This document shows positions 1 to 9,930 of a DNA stretch of 64,000 bases, one piece after another. Location: assembly GCA_002714425.1 (NCBI GenBank), contig PAXI01000016.1, positions 33,898 through 97,897 of the forward strand, read 5' to 3'. A model generated the notes under the pieces. It was not told the origin of the DNA, did no database searches, and saw nothing but the letters and a program-made list of their open reading frames with translations. This DNA comes from Chloroflexota bacterium (GTDB lineage Bacteria > Chloroflexota > Dehalococcoidia > Lucifugimonadales > Lucifugimonadaceae). How positions within the stretch are numbered: the stretch's first letter is position 1; each line of letters begins with the position of its first letter. The translations under genes and the position numbers were made by a program.

Positions 1-642
1 TCTTTCTCCAACAGTTCCACCTGATCCTACTACTAAATTAAATACACCTTTTGGTAATTCAATATCATCCCACATTTGTGCTATTAGGGTTGCTATTAAG
101 GGAGTTGTAGATGCTGGTTTTAACACAACGGTATTTCCATAAACTAGTGCGGGTGCCATCTTCCATATAGGTATAGCTAGGGGAAAGTTCCACGGAGTAA
201 TCAAACTTACAACTCCTAAGGGGATTTTTTTTGTGTATAAAAGTATTTTTGGGTTAACAGAAGGTACTACATCGCCAACGGGATTTGAACCTTCAATACC
301 ATAATATTGTAATAATGCTATGGCTCTACCTACTTCTCCTTGAGACTCCAACATAGCTTTTCCACATTCACGAGTTATGGATTTGGCAAATTTATCTGAA
401 TTTTTTTCTAAATATTTTGCGGCTTTTAATAAATAATTTCCTCTTTCTACTTGGGAAGTAGTTTCCCAAGTTTTTTTTGCTAAATATGCAGAATCTATTC
501 CCTTGTCAGCATCATCAATAGTAGATGATTGAAAGTAACCTATTAAATCATTACTGTCAGCAGGATTGATACTACTTATGGTTTCTTTTGAAGTTGATTC
601 TATCCATTCTCCATTAACATAATTTTTATACATTTCGGACAT
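1..642 (-). CDS. NAD(P)-dependent aldehyde dehydrogenase, N-terminal part (gene cut by window edge)
   Basis: The first 214 codons of an aldehyde dehydrogenase, which oxidises an aldehyde to the acid with NAD(P)+. The read-through starts MSEMYKNYVNGEW and carries the family cofactor-binding signature TPWNFPLAIPIWKMAPAL, whose Asn positions the thiohemiacetal, then KPASTTPLIA and the Rossmann G-S-G-G-T-V-G-E turn just before the edge. The catalytic Cys and Glu lie outside the window. The ATG at 642 is preceded by AAAGGAAA on the minus strand, a good ribosome site. It lies 20 nt downstream of metA on the same strand, so it may be co-transcribed with metY-metA. The substrate cannot be told; succinate-semialdehyde-type dehydrogenases are a reasonable guess only. 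Confidence 0.9.
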   Translation of the reverse strand, partial: MSEMYKNYVNGEWIESTSKETISSINPADSNDLIGYFQSSTIDDADKGIDSAYLAKKTWETTSQVERGNYLLKAAKYLEKNSDKFAKSITRECGKAMLESQGEVGRAIALLQYYGIEGSNPVGDVVPSVNPKILLYTKKIPLGVVSLITPWNFPLAIPIWKMAPALVYGNTVVLKPASTTPLIATLIAQMWDDIELPKGVFNLVVGSGGTVGER

Positions 643-662
643 TTATTTATTTCCTTTCAAAG

Positions 663-1547
663 TTAACTAACACTCTTGTAACAGAAATTAATCCATTGTT
701 GGAAAAATATATTTCTATGCATTCTCCAACTATTTATAGGATTATTGTAATCAAAATTTGCAACATTTGGAACATTTGGATTATCTTTATCTCTAATCGC
801 TTCTTCTGCAAATCTACTTGCTGCGTATTCCGGGTGCCCAATATGCATGATTAATTTATTATCTGAGGTTTCAAAAATTGTATGCCCTGATTCCTTCCCT
901 GTAGCTAAAATATTTATATCATTACTTTCTGAAGCTTCGTTTAACTCCTCATCATTCATACCTGCAAATCTACTTTGAGGGCATAAAAATTTATCATCAA
1001 GAGCATTCATAATTTCATGTCCAGGATCTAAATTATCTAATTCATATAAACCAAATAATTTTTTTTCAAAATTTAATTTTTTAATTCCTGATATGTAACC
1101 GAGTGCAAATCCTCCCCAGCAAATACCAAGAGTACTTGGAGTATTTTTTCTAGAGTCCCTAACTATATCCTTAAATTCTTCCCAATATTCAACTTCTTCA
1201 AATCTTAAATGCTCTACTGGAGCACCTGTGACAATTAAGCCATCTAAATGACTATCTTTTATTGTTTCCTCATAGGTTTTATATAATTCATCTAGATGAC
1301 CAGGAGCCCAAGTTTTATATTTATGAGATTCAAGTTTAATCCATATTGGCTCTATTTGCAGTACAGATAAACCTAATGGATGAATTATATTAAATTCATA
1401 TTTTTCACCAATTGGCATGATATTTAATATACCAATTCGGAGCGGCCTAATATCTTGCCGCTCCGCTTTTTCTACAGGTATCCATCGAACTGAGCTTCGT
1501 TCTAATGCACTTATAGCGTGATAGTCTGATGGTAAAACTAAGGTCAT
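663..1547 (-). CDS. metA: Homoserine O-acetyltransferase of the MetA family
   Basis: Activates homoserine with an acyl-CoA in methionine synthesis. The 294-residue protein has the MetA (glutamine-amidotransferase-like) fold: nucleophile Cys143 in GICWGG, and the catalytic pair His238 and Glu240 in HIGHPEY. Glu112 in TGAPVEHLRF occupies the position where MetA enzymes using acetyl-CoA have Glu and the E. coli succinyl enzyme has Gly, so acetyl transfer is predicted. Neighbouring metY, which uses O-acetylhomoserine, supports that. The gap to metY is 12 nt, so both probably share one transcript. Annotation as homoserine O-succinyltransferase by family name would be misleading here. No strong ribosome site precedes the ATG. 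Confidence 0.93.
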   Translation of the reverse strand: MTLVLPSDYHAISALERSSVRWIPVEKAERQDIRPLRIGILNIMPIGEKYEFNIIHPLGLSVLQIEPIWIKLESHKYKTWAPGHLDELYKTYEETIKDSHLDGLIVTGAPVEHLRFEEVEYWEEFKDIVRDSRKNTPSTLGICWGGFALGYISGIKKLNFEKKLFGLYELDNLDPGHEIMNALDDKFLCPQSRFAGMNDEELNEASESNDINILATGKESGHTIFETSDNKLIMHIGHPEYAASRFAEEAIRDKDNPNVPNVANFDYNNPINSWRMHRNIFFQQWINFCYKSVS

Positions 1548-1559
1548 TTTTTTATCTTA

Positions 1560-2915
<1,356 letters not shown>

Positions 2916-3022
2916 TTAGTTTAATTTGAATCTCTAAAAACTTAGAAGAATTATTTATTAGAAATTTACTTGTAAATTTAAGAGATTATAGTTTGATATC
3001 TTTAAAAATTTCAAGATATACA

Positions 3023-3113
3023 TTTTTCTTTGTTTAAAGAAAATAACTCGCCGTTAGACTCAGGCAATTTAGCCGAGAGTGACAGCAGCAGCTTTTCGAA
3101 AAACAAAGAAAAA
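3023..3113 (-). promoter_or_regulatory. Copy B (metY-proximal) of a tandem structured RNA element
   Basis: Read on the minus strand. A perfect 13-bp outer stem (3101-3113 with 3023-3035, TTTTTCTTTGTTT against AAACAAAGAAAAA) encloses the conserved core AAGCTGCTGCTGTCACTCTC, then a hairpin CTCGGC-TAAATT-GCCtGAG, then a hairpin TAAC-GGCGA-GTTA. The same order of parts occurs in copy A with different stem sequences. It ends about 138 nt before the metY start. No U-run terminator follows. I cannot match it to a riboswitch class I know. Confidence 0.55.
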
Positions 3114-3149
3114 AATTGACGTAACATATTGTACAATTTGATTTCCTTT

Positions 3150-3240
3150 ATATCATCGGAAAAGTAGCATACTGCTTACTTCCGGCAACCTAGAATAGGT
3201 TAATCGAGAGTGACAGCAGCAGCTTATGATCCGAAGCTCG
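3150..3240 (-). promoter_or_regulatory. Copy A (distal) of the tandem structured RNA element
   Basis: Read on the minus strand. A short outer stem ATCAT/ATGAT (near 3228 and 3154) encloses the same 20-nt core AAGCTGCTGCTGTCACTCTC (3206-3225), a perfect hairpin AACCTA-TTC-TAGGTT (3187-3201), then TTGCC and a long imperfect hairpin between 3157 and 3184 (CGGAA...TTCCG with GTA/TAC and GCA/TGC inside). The core sits 131 nt from its twin, while the surrounding stems share almost no sequence, as expected for a conserved RNA fold. Confidence 0.5.
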
Positions 3241-3329
3241 CTGATTCATCGACATTCAATAAGTTCATACTTTAGGATCTGAACAATATTGAAGTTAGAA
3301 TATATTAAGATTACATTTTATGTATTGTT

Positions 3330-3356
3330 TTGTCAAATAATTTAACTAAATATAAT
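3330..3356 (+). promoter_or_regulatory. Probable vegetative promoter for the rRNA methyltransferase operon
   Basis: TTGTCA at 3330-3335 and TATAAT at 3351-3356 with a 15-nt spacer, a little short of the ideal 17. The ATG follows about 40 nt after the -10 box. The region is very AT-rich, so chance matches are possible. Confidence 0.5.
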
Positions 3357-3396
3357 AAAAGTTATATTATTTGCATAATAAATAGTTTAGTATTAG

Positions 3397-4182
3397 ATGG
3401 TAAAAATTATTAATATTATGTCACGTTTTACAAGAGCTAAAAAAATACATTTTCAAACAGTCGAAGGTCGTAGATCCGTTCTAGAAAGTATGCGTTCAGA
3501 CCGTAAAATTGAAAAACTATTAATATTTAAAAATATCGAAAAAGGGAAACAGATAGATGAAATTATTAAAACTGCTACAAATAAAAAAATAGAAATAATT
3601 TACTGTGATTTTGATCAATTGGATAGGCAAAGTCATACCAAAAAGCATCAAGGAATAATTGCTGTGGTGCCAGATCCAAAATACTATAATTTAAGTCAAA
3701 TTTTGGAAAATTTAAAAGAATCAGAAAATACTTTATTTGTTATTCTGGACGGTATAGAAGATCCTCAAAATTTTGGAGCCATATCTAGAACTGCAGAAGC
3801 AGTTGGTGTTGAATCAATAATAATTCCCCAGAGAAGATCGGTATCAATTTCCCCTGGTTCTATGAGGGCGTCTGCTGGAGCTCTTGAGCATGTCAAGGTG
3901 TGTAAAGTTACTAACTTGAACAACACAATTATTCATCTTAAGTCTAAAGGTTTTACTATTTATGGCCTTGATGGTAATTCTAAAAATATATACACAAATA
4001 TAAAATTTACTTCTAAATCTGTAATAGTCGTAGGTTCTGAAGGTAAAGGGATTTCTAGTCTGGTTAGGAAAAATTGTGACCACCTTATTTCTATTCCAAT
4101 GTCGGGTAAAATTGAGTCACTTAATGCCTCAGTAAGCGCAAGTGTAGTTATGTATGAATATTTTATGAATTATGCTGAATAA
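3397..4182 (+). CDS. SpoU-family rRNA/tRNA 2'-O-ribose methyltransferase (RlmB-like)
   Basis: Transfers a methyl group from SAM to a ribose 2'-OH; the RlmB group modifies a guanosine of 23S rRNA. The 261-residue protein has an N-terminal substrate-binding domain with EGRRSVLESM (residues 23-32) and the C-terminal knotted SpoU domain: motif 1 NFGAISR at 125-131 (catalytic Arg), motif 2 VVGSEGKGIS at 211-220, motif 3 ISIPMSGKIESLNASVS from 231. The ATG at 3397 and another at 3418 both lack a ribosome site, so the start is uncertain by seven codons. It overlaps the following transporter by 11 nt and leads a plus-strand run of four genes. The exact RNA target is inferred. Confidence 0.9.
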   Translation: MVKIINIMSRFTRAKKIHFQTVEGRRSVLESMRSDRKIEKLLIFKNIEKGKQIDEIIKTATNKKIEIIYCDFDQLDRQSHTKKHQGIIAVVPDPKYYNLSQILENLKESENTLFVILDGIEDPQNFGAISRTAEAVGVESIIIPQRRSVSISPGSMRASAGALEHVKVCKVTNLNNTIIHLKSKGFTIYGLDGNSKNIYTNIKFTSKSVIVVGSEGKGISSLVRKNCDHLISIPMSGKIESLNASVSASVVMYEYFMNYAE

Positions 4183-5623
4183 AAATAAAAAAAACACCCT
4201 AAATGATAATTACCATTGGATAGTTTTTTACACTGTTGCAATTGCTCTTTTTGCAATGGTGTTAGATTTTTCAATTGTTATATTAGCTTTACCCACTATC
4301 GCAGACCAATTTGAAGTAAGCCTCAAAGCCGTTAGCTGGGTAATTATTTCTAGCTCACTTATTACTAGCGCTTTTATGTTACCACTAGGGGCTATATCAG
4401 ATGTTATTGGTAGAAAAAAATTCCATATTTCTGGTATGGTATTTTTTGTTTTAGGTGCCATACTATGCTATACGTCAACATCTCTGGAACACTTAGTTTT
4501 TGGAAGGATAATTATGGCTATTGGTAGTACGATGGGGCAGTCAGTGGTTTTTGCTATAATCGTTGGAGTTTTTCCTAAAGACCAGAAAGGAAAAGGATTA
4601 GGAATGATAACCACGGCTGTATCAATTGGAGCTGCATCAGGTCCTTTGTTTGCTGGGCCAATAATTAATATTTTTGGATGGAGGGAAATATTTCTTGTTA
4701 CGGCAGTCCCAACTTTGATAGGTATCATTTTTGCTGCTAAAATTTTAGATGAAAAAAAATTAGGTTCAACTGTAAGAGAAATTAAAAGTTATGATTTTAT
4801 AGGGTCTTTTGTATCAATAATTTTTCTTTCATTACTAGTTATTGTTATATCTAATCCATTTTCATATTCAATCACTAATATAGAATTCATAATAATGATA
4901 TTTTTCACCCTAGTATTTTTTGGATTTTATATTTTTTGGGAATTAAGAATTGATAATCCAATGATAGATTTAGGTTTATTTAAGTTCGCAACTTTTCGCT
5001 GGTCTACCTTAACAAGATTTTTAGGTTTTATTGCATCTGCTCCAGCATTTTTACTAGTTCCAATTTTTGTACAAAGTTTTATGGGTTATGATGAAACAGC
5101 AACAGGCTTATTGGTGTTTTTTGGAGCCTTTTTCATGGGTTTCTCGTCTCAGTTTTCAGGCAGGCTTTCTGATAAATATGGGTTTAGAAAATTCACATCC
5201 TTAGGTATGATTTTTATAATAATTAGTAACCTCTCTTTTTCTTTTTTTTCTCAAGATACAAGTATATTCATTGTATTACTTGTACTTATAATAAATGGAT
5301 TTGGAATGGGACTGTGGATGGCTCCAAATATGAGTGCAACATTAGCGTCAGTTCTTCCTAGTCAATATGGTTCAACATCTGCTTTTTTAAATTTAGTAAG
5401 AAATACAGCTACTGTGATTGGTCAAGCTATATCTACAGCAATAATTACTGGCATAATGTTAAGTAACAATATTAATGTTCAATTAAGTGAAATTTCTGAT
5501 TCTATTAATCCAGATATTTCCTTAACTTTTAATCAGGGATGGGATCTGTCATTTAAGTTTTCAGCATGCGTAGCTATTTTAGCTTTATTTGGATCTTATA
5601 AAACCAGAAAAATAAAAAATTGA
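4172..5623 (+). CDS. MFS multidrug-type exporter (DHA2/EmrB-like)
   Basis: A 483-residue inner-membrane transporter, likely a proton-driven drug or metabolite exporter. The first helix carries VLDFSIVILALPTI, the region conserved in DHA2 antiporters, and motif A follows as GAISDVIGRKK near residue 72. The helix count looks like 14, as in the EmrB/QacA branch, and GGxxGP-like turns (AASGPLFAGPI) mark motif C of antiporters. It begins inside the end of the methyltransferase gene (11-nt overlap), suggesting translational coupling. The substrate is unknown. No partner membrane-fusion protein lies nearby. Confidence 0.88.
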   Translation: MLNKNKKNTLNDNYHWIVFYTVAIALFAMVLDFSIVILALPTIADQFEVSLKAVSWVIISSSLITSAFMLPLGAISDVIGRKKFHISGMVFFVLGAILCYTSTSLEHLVFGRIIMAIGSTMGQSVVFAIIVGVFPKDQKGKGLGMITTAVSIGAASGPLFAGPIINIFGWREIFLVTAVPTLIGIIFAAKILDEKKLGSTVREIKSYDFIGSFVSIIFLSLLVIVISNPFSYSITNIEFIIMIFFTLVFFGFYIFWELRIDNPMIDLGLFKFATFRWSTLTRFLGFIASAPAFLLVPIFVQSFMGYDETATGLLVFFGAFFMGFSSQFSGRLSDKYGFRKFTSLGMIFIIISNLSFSFFSQDTSIFIVLLVLIINGFGMGLWMAPNMSATLASVLPSQYGSTSAFLNLVRNTATVIGQAISTAIITGIMLSNNINVQLSEISDSINPDISLTFNQGWDLSFKFSACVAILALFGSYKTRKIKN

Positions 5624-5638
5624 TTAAGATAGGATAAA

Positions 5639-7525
5639 ATGAGAAAAATATTTTTAGTATTTATAGGAATAATTTTATTTGTGACAATGTCTGTATCTAT
5701 TTTACTTAGTCATATTTCAAGCACTTTAAGTAGTAAAAATTTATTAGATAATACTTTAGAAAAATCAAATTTTTATGATTATTTCTATGATTCATTAATT
5801 ACTTTGTTTGTAGAAGATATCGTTGAAAAAGGATATGAAATTAATGGAAATAATCAGAATTCTAAGTTAGTAAACTTTTATGATAATGAATCTGCCAAAA
5901 AATCAATTAATTTATATATGAAAAATTTGATTAGTAAAGAGTATTTTAAGGAAAAAACTAAACTTACTATAAATCAAATACTAATGCTACTTAATAATGA
6001 AAATCATGATTTATCTATAGATTATGATTTTGATATCGTTATGAAAGATTCAATAACTGACTTTAGAACTCTTTCTAAGGATTTAAGATTGGCTCAATTA
6101 ATCAAAGATATATTATCCGTAGAGTCTAAAGAAATTTTACAACCTCTGACTAAAGATCTAGGCTTTGAGTATACTGAAGTAGAAATTAAGAGTGCTTTAG
6201 ATGAAATATTTCCTGATGAATGGATTGAAAATAATTTATTTATAATACATGATTCTTTTATTTATTATATTGCCGAAGATACAGACAGTTTTCTTGTTAC
6301 AATTCCTATTGATGACAGATTAGAATTAGCTGCCAATGTGATTAAGAATAAACTGAATGAAGATGATATATTATATGACCTAGTACTTAAGAAATTATTA
6401 AATCCATTATTGGAAAACAACTTAAGTAACTTGACGGACTTTGGGTACGGTATTACTGCTACTCAAGAAGAAGTTTTATCTATATTTAAGACTCTAGCAC
6501 CCAAAGACTGGGTAGGCATGCATGGTAATAATATTATAGATTCTTCGGTAAGTTACTTGACCTCTGAAAAAGATGATTTGTCTTATAGTATAGATTTATC
6601 TGATAGGAAGACAGCAGCCGCAACTGAGTTAAAGGTATTTGGTAAAAATAAGTTGGATAACTTATTATCAGAATTACCTGCATGTCAAAATTTCATACAA
6701 TCATCTCTTGCTACCTCATCAATCGCTAAAAAAAATAAGCCAAGTTGTATACCTGGAGGTCAACTTGCTATTAATATTTTTTATGATGACATGATCAAAA
6801 TAATTAATGATGAAGTAGACAAATTTATAAAAGATCAATTTCCATCCAAACTTGATCTTTCTTCTGAAGATGTAGAAGGACTTATTGGTGATGATTCAGA
6901 TTTGATAGAACTTAGAAAAATTATTTCCGATGGATATAGCCTAACTAATGATGATTTAATTAGTCTTATTTCATCTGAAGAAGAAAATATGAATATTGAG
7001 GATATCAGGAATTTTATCGCTGGAAATATAAATAATCAAAACTTGGAAACAATTATTGGTTTAGAACTGAGAGAATTAAATGAGGTAAGGAATTATATTA
7101 ATCAAATTAAATTAATCCAAACTATGATATATGTTTTTATGATAATTATTGTCATGCTTTTCGCCTTTGTTTCTATAAAAAGTACTAATAAGGGTTTACG
7201 TTTTCTTGTATCTATAAGAAATACAAGTTTTGTATTCCTAATTTCAAGCCTATTAATCGGTCTCATAATACAATCTGTAAAATTAATTGATATAACTCCA
7301 TACTTAGAAAATATATCTTTGACAGACATTAAAAATACTTTTCCAAATTTAAGTAATGAATTGAATAGTAATAATTTTATTTCACAAATTGTAAATATAA
7401 AGAATGCTTGGATTAATGAAATGTTTATTAGTACTTTAATTTATATTTTACCTAGTATGATATTTTTCATACTCTCACTCGTTTATATAAAGAATAAAGA
7501 AAAAAATAAAAAAGGAGAAAGCTAA
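5639..7525 (+). CDS. Unknown membrane protein with a large extracytoplasmic domain
   Basis: I do not recognise this 628-residue protein. It has one N-terminal membrane segment (about residues 4-25, IFLVFIGIILFVTMSVSIL), about 465 residues of acidic, mostly helical-looking soluble sequence with few Cys (a single close pair of Cys around residues 346 and 363), and three C-terminal membrane segments (about 494-514, 525-545 and 593-617) ending in a Lys-rich tail. That layout places the central domain outside the cytoplasm. It follows the exporter by 15 nt and the next gene begins 2 nt after its stop, with AAAGGAG in its last codons as that gene's ribosome site, so the run is an operon. Function is not inferred. 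Confidence 0.75.
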   Translation: MRKIFLVFIGIILFVTMSVSILLSHISSTLSSKNLLDNTLEKSNFYDYFYDSLITLFVEDIVEKGYEINGNNQNSKLVNFYDNESAKKSINLYMKNLISKEYFKEKTKLTINQILMLLNNENHDLSIDYDFDIVMKDSITDFRTLSKDLRLAQLIKDILSVESKEILQPLTKDLGFEYTEVEIKSALDEIFPDEWIENNLFIIHDSFIYYIAEDTDSFLVTIPIDDRLELAANVIKNKLNEDDILYDLVLKKLLNPLLENNLSNLTDFGYGITATQEEVLSIFKTLAPKDWVGMHGNNIIDSSVSYLTSEKDDLSYSIDLSDRKTAAATELKVFGKNKLDNLLSELPACQNFIQSSLATSSIAKKNKPSCIPGGQLAINIFYDDMIKIINDEVDKFIKDQFPSKLDLSSEDVEGLIGDDSDLIELRKIISDGYSLTNDDLISLISSEEENMNIEDIRNFIAGNINNQNLETIIGLELRELNEVRNYINQIKLIQTMIYVFMIIIVMLFAFVSIKSTNKGLRFLVSIRNTSFVFLISSLLIGLIIQSVKLIDITPYLENISLTDIKNTFPNLSNELNSNNFISQIVNIKNAWINEMFISTLIYILPSMIFFILSLVYIKNKEKNKKGES

Positions 7526-7527
7526 TT

Positions 7528-8229
7528 ATGTATATTGTAATGGTTAGATTAGAAGTAAAAAAAGATAAAATAAATGAATTTATAAATGAATCAATTAGTG
7601 ATGCAAGAGGTTCAGTAGAGTTTGAACCTGGATGTAGAAGATTCGATATTGTTCAAGATAATGAAAAACCTAACCTGTTTGGTTTTTGCGAGATATATAA
7701 CGATAAAGAATCTTTTGAAGAACACTTAACATATCCTCATTTTAAACAGTGGGATAGAGCAGTTAAGAATTTATTGTTATCTGAACCTGAGGTCTCTTTT
7801 TGTAAACCAGTTTTTCCTCTGATGGATGCATTATGGGATTCAAAGAGAAATGGAGTTATAGAAAATGATTATTTTGAATCCGGGTTGCATATCATACATG
7901 CACCAAAATATATAAAATCTGAGAAAGTCGATGACTTTATTGCTGCTGTAAAATTAGATGGGTTGGGATCAACTCATGAAGAGCAAGGTTGCTTACGTTT
8001 TGATGTTTACCAAAATATTAATGATAAATCAGAAATTTATCTATACGAGGTATATGTCAACGATAAATCTTTTGATTATCATAAGGGTACTCCTCACATA
8101 AATTTATGGATTCAAACTGTCAAAGATTGGTACGATGAATCTAGAAATGCAGACTCGGCAAGAAGAGTTGGGAAAAATATTTGGCCTCCTGATAACTGGA
8201 ACTGGTCATCTGGAAAACCCTTAGGGTAA
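7528..8229 (+). CDS. Tandem antibiotic-biosynthesis-monooxygenase (ABM) domain protein
   Basis: A 233-residue protein with two copies of the small ABM ferredoxin-like fold found in YgiN/LsrG-type quinol monooxygenases and isomerases. Copy 1 spans about residues 1-100 (MYIVMVRLEVKKDKINEF, FEPGCRRFDIVQD, EEHLTYPHFKQW); copy 2 about 110-210 (HIIHAPKYIKSEKVDDF, EEQGCLRFDVYQN, DYHKGTPHINLW). The G-C-x-R-F-D core and the H-x-x-T/G-x-P-H segment repeat in both halves, so one chain probably forms the barrel that single-domain relatives make as dimers. No metal or flavin motif is expected. The substrate is unknown. AAAGGAG precedes the ATG. Confidence 0.85.
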   Translation: MYIVMVRLEVKKDKINEFINESISDARGSVEFEPGCRRFDIVQDNEKPNLFGFCEIYNDKESFEEHLTYPHFKQWDRAVKNLLLSEPEVSFCKPVFPLMDALWDSKRNGVIENDYFESGLHIIHAPKYIKSEKVDDFIAAVKLDGLGSTHEEQGCLRFDVYQNINDKSEIYLYEVYVNDKSFDYHKGTPHINLWIQTVKDWYDESRNADSARRVGKNIWPPDNWNWSSGKPLG

Positions 8230-8232
8230 ATT

Positions 8233-9060
8233 CTAGATTTTATAAAATTTGGATGCGTTTTCACCAAATATTTTATTTTTTGATTTAAGATCTAAGTCTT
8301 TTAGAATCTCATCAAAAGAATTTTTCACATCTTTATATTGCCCTGCAAGAGTACAAACTGGCCAGTCGCTACCAAACATTATTCTATCTGCGCCGAATAA
8401 TGATAGTACATGATGAACGTATGGCTTTAAGTCCTCAACACGCCAATTTTTTTGATTTGCTTCGGTGATCATTCCAGAAAGTTTGCAAAAAACATTATCA
8501 ATGCTAGAAATTTTTCTTATATCATTAAGCCAAGGCTGTATTTTTTTTTCTGCTATTTCAGGTTTCCCAATGTGATCTAAAACAGCTCTAAGATTAGGTA
8601 CTAAATTCATAATTTTTGGGATATAAATTAAATTATTAGGTCTAGCTAAAAAGTCGAAAGTCAAATTTCTTTCGGCGATAACTTTGAGCCCTCTAATAGC
8701 TCCAGAATTAATGATCCATTCTGGATCTTCATCAGTTTCCCACAAGTGCCTAACTCCCTTAAAGAATTGATTCTCTTGTAATATATTTAGAGTTTTTTCA
8801 ATTTTTGGATCTGTTAGGTCTACCCAGCCAACTACCCCTGCAATAAAATCATAATTTTCTGCCATTTCTAAAAGCCAATATGTTTCCTCAGTAGATGGTA
8901 CTGCTTGAACAATAATTGTTTTATCAATTTGATTTTCTTTTATAAGTTTTTCTAGGTCATTTGGCACAAAATCTTTTCTCAAAGGACTTTTTTGATCCAT
9001 CCATGAATAATTAAATTTATTTATTTCCCAGAAATGTTGATGGCTATCAATCTTTATCAT
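8233..9060 (-). CDS. Amidohydrolase-2 family metal-dependent hydrolase (fuconolactonase/PDC-lactonase-like)
   Basis: A TIM-barrel hydrolase of about 275 residues resembling sugar lactonases and 2-pyrone-4,6-dicarboxylate hydrolase. Visible active-site elements are the first-strand HQHFW, the ligand His in DHIGKP, and the final-strand Asp in MFGSDWPVC. The usual beginning MIKIDSHQHFW is matched by the ATG at 9060, which has GGAG just upstream; an in-frame ATG at 9069 is an alternative. The product pairs with the upstream beta-propeller gene (12 nt apart or less), and lactonase plus SMP-30-like propeller combinations are common in sugar-acid catabolism, so a lactone or cyclic ester substrate is inferred. 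Confidence 0.85.
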   Translation of the reverse strand: MIKIDSHQHFWEINKFNYSWMDQKSPLRKDFVPNDLEKLIKENQIDKTIIVQAVPSTEETYWLLEMAENYDFIAGVVGWVDLTDPKIEKTLNILQENQFFKGVRHLWETDEDPEWIINSGAIRGLKVIAERNLTFDFLARPNNLIYIPKIMNLVPNLRAVLDHIGKPEIAEKKIQPWLNDIRKISSIDNVFCKLSGMITEANQKNWRVEDLKPYVHHVLSLFGADRIMFGSDWPVCTLAGQYKDVKNSFDEILKDLDLKSKNKIFGENASKFYKI

Positions 9061-9072
9061 TTTCTCCATAAT

Positions 9073-9762
9073 TTATAACTTTATTTTACCTATCTCAGGT
9101 TTACCCAAAGTTGCTGTACTATGTTTACCTGCAAAATTTGAGTCTGAGTACCACAGTTCTCCATTCTTAATGCTCAACCCATGAATATAGGCATCACCTT
9201 CATCTAGTGTAATAGTTTCTTTTTCTTCACCAGAATTGGTGCAATATTTTATTATTACATTATCTGTTGTGTGGGCGCACCAAATCCCATCATCAACTTT
9301 AGCTAGTCCATGTAGTCTTGGTAGGGTGACTGGAATTTTTTTGATAATACTAAAATCTTTACTGTCAACTAAATATAATGCAGTAGGATTAAATGCTGTA
9401 ATCCATATTTTCCCATTATCCCATTCTATTCCATGTATACCTCCGCCATCAGGAGTTCTAAACCTATCTATAGGTTCTCCAGTCATTAAATCAAGCTTAT
9501 ATATGAAACCTAATCCGGTGTCAGTAGATCTTTTAGGCCTAGAAGCAGAATGTCCATTAGAGGCTGTCCATAGATATCCATCTCCAACGGTTATTCCTGA
9601 ACCATTTGCAGTTGGTGTATATATAATTCTTATAATATCACCAGCTTCGCTAACAACATATACATTGTCTGTTTTTTGGTCCATTATGAATAGACCTTCA
9701 TCTGTCCATTGAAGGCCATTAGGCATTTCGCACGGAGTTGAAAATTGTTCTATAGTTTTCAT
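9073..9762 (-). CDS. SMP-30/NHL-like beta-propeller protein
   Basis: About 229 residues with repeating propeller blades: MPNGLQWTDEGLFIMD, GSGITVGDGYLWTAS, GIHGIEWDNGKIWITA, RLHGLAKVDDGIWCA and YIHGLSIKNGELWYSD recur about every 40-45 residues, giving roughly five blades. The pattern is that of gluconolactonase/SMP-30 and virginiamycin-B-lyase-like proteins; metal ligands for lactonase activity are not clear. No signal peptide is seen. The ATG at 9762 is chosen over a TTG three codons upstream because AAGG precedes it and related starts are short. It is the first gene of a two-gene unit with the amidohydrolase. Confidence 0.8.
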   Translation of the reverse strand: MKTIEQFSTPCEMPNGLQWTDEGLFIMDQKTDNVYVVSEAGDIIRIIYTPTANGSGITVGDGYLWTASNGHSASRPKRSTDTGLGFIYKLDLMTGEPIDRFRTPDGGGIHGIEWDNGKIWITAFNPTALYLVDSKDFSIIKKIPVTLPRLHGLAKVDDGIWCAHTTDNVIIKYCTNSGEEKETITLDEGDAYIHGLSIKNGELWYSDSNFAGKHSTATLGKPEIGKIKL

Positions 9763-9930
9763 GTTTCCCAACCTTTATTTATGAATAATAGTGATTATTT
9801 ATACTAATTTTTCTAAAAAAAATATGTTATACAAATTCTGTTATACAATATTACTATATATATTTTTATTTTATTTACTAAAGATAGTTTTTACAAATTA
9901 AAACTTCTTATTTACTAGATTGGAAAACTG

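Noticed and set aside
3157..3210. SAM-I riboswitch on the plus strand (CGGCAACC ... GGTTAAT)
   Set aside because: The short match lacks the kink-turn and the P1/P2 consensus, is absent from the sister copy, and is on the strand opposite to the met genes.
9236..9712. 158-codon plus-strand frame inside the beta-propeller gene
   Set aside because: It lies opposite the clear propeller repeats, and its sequence has no family features.
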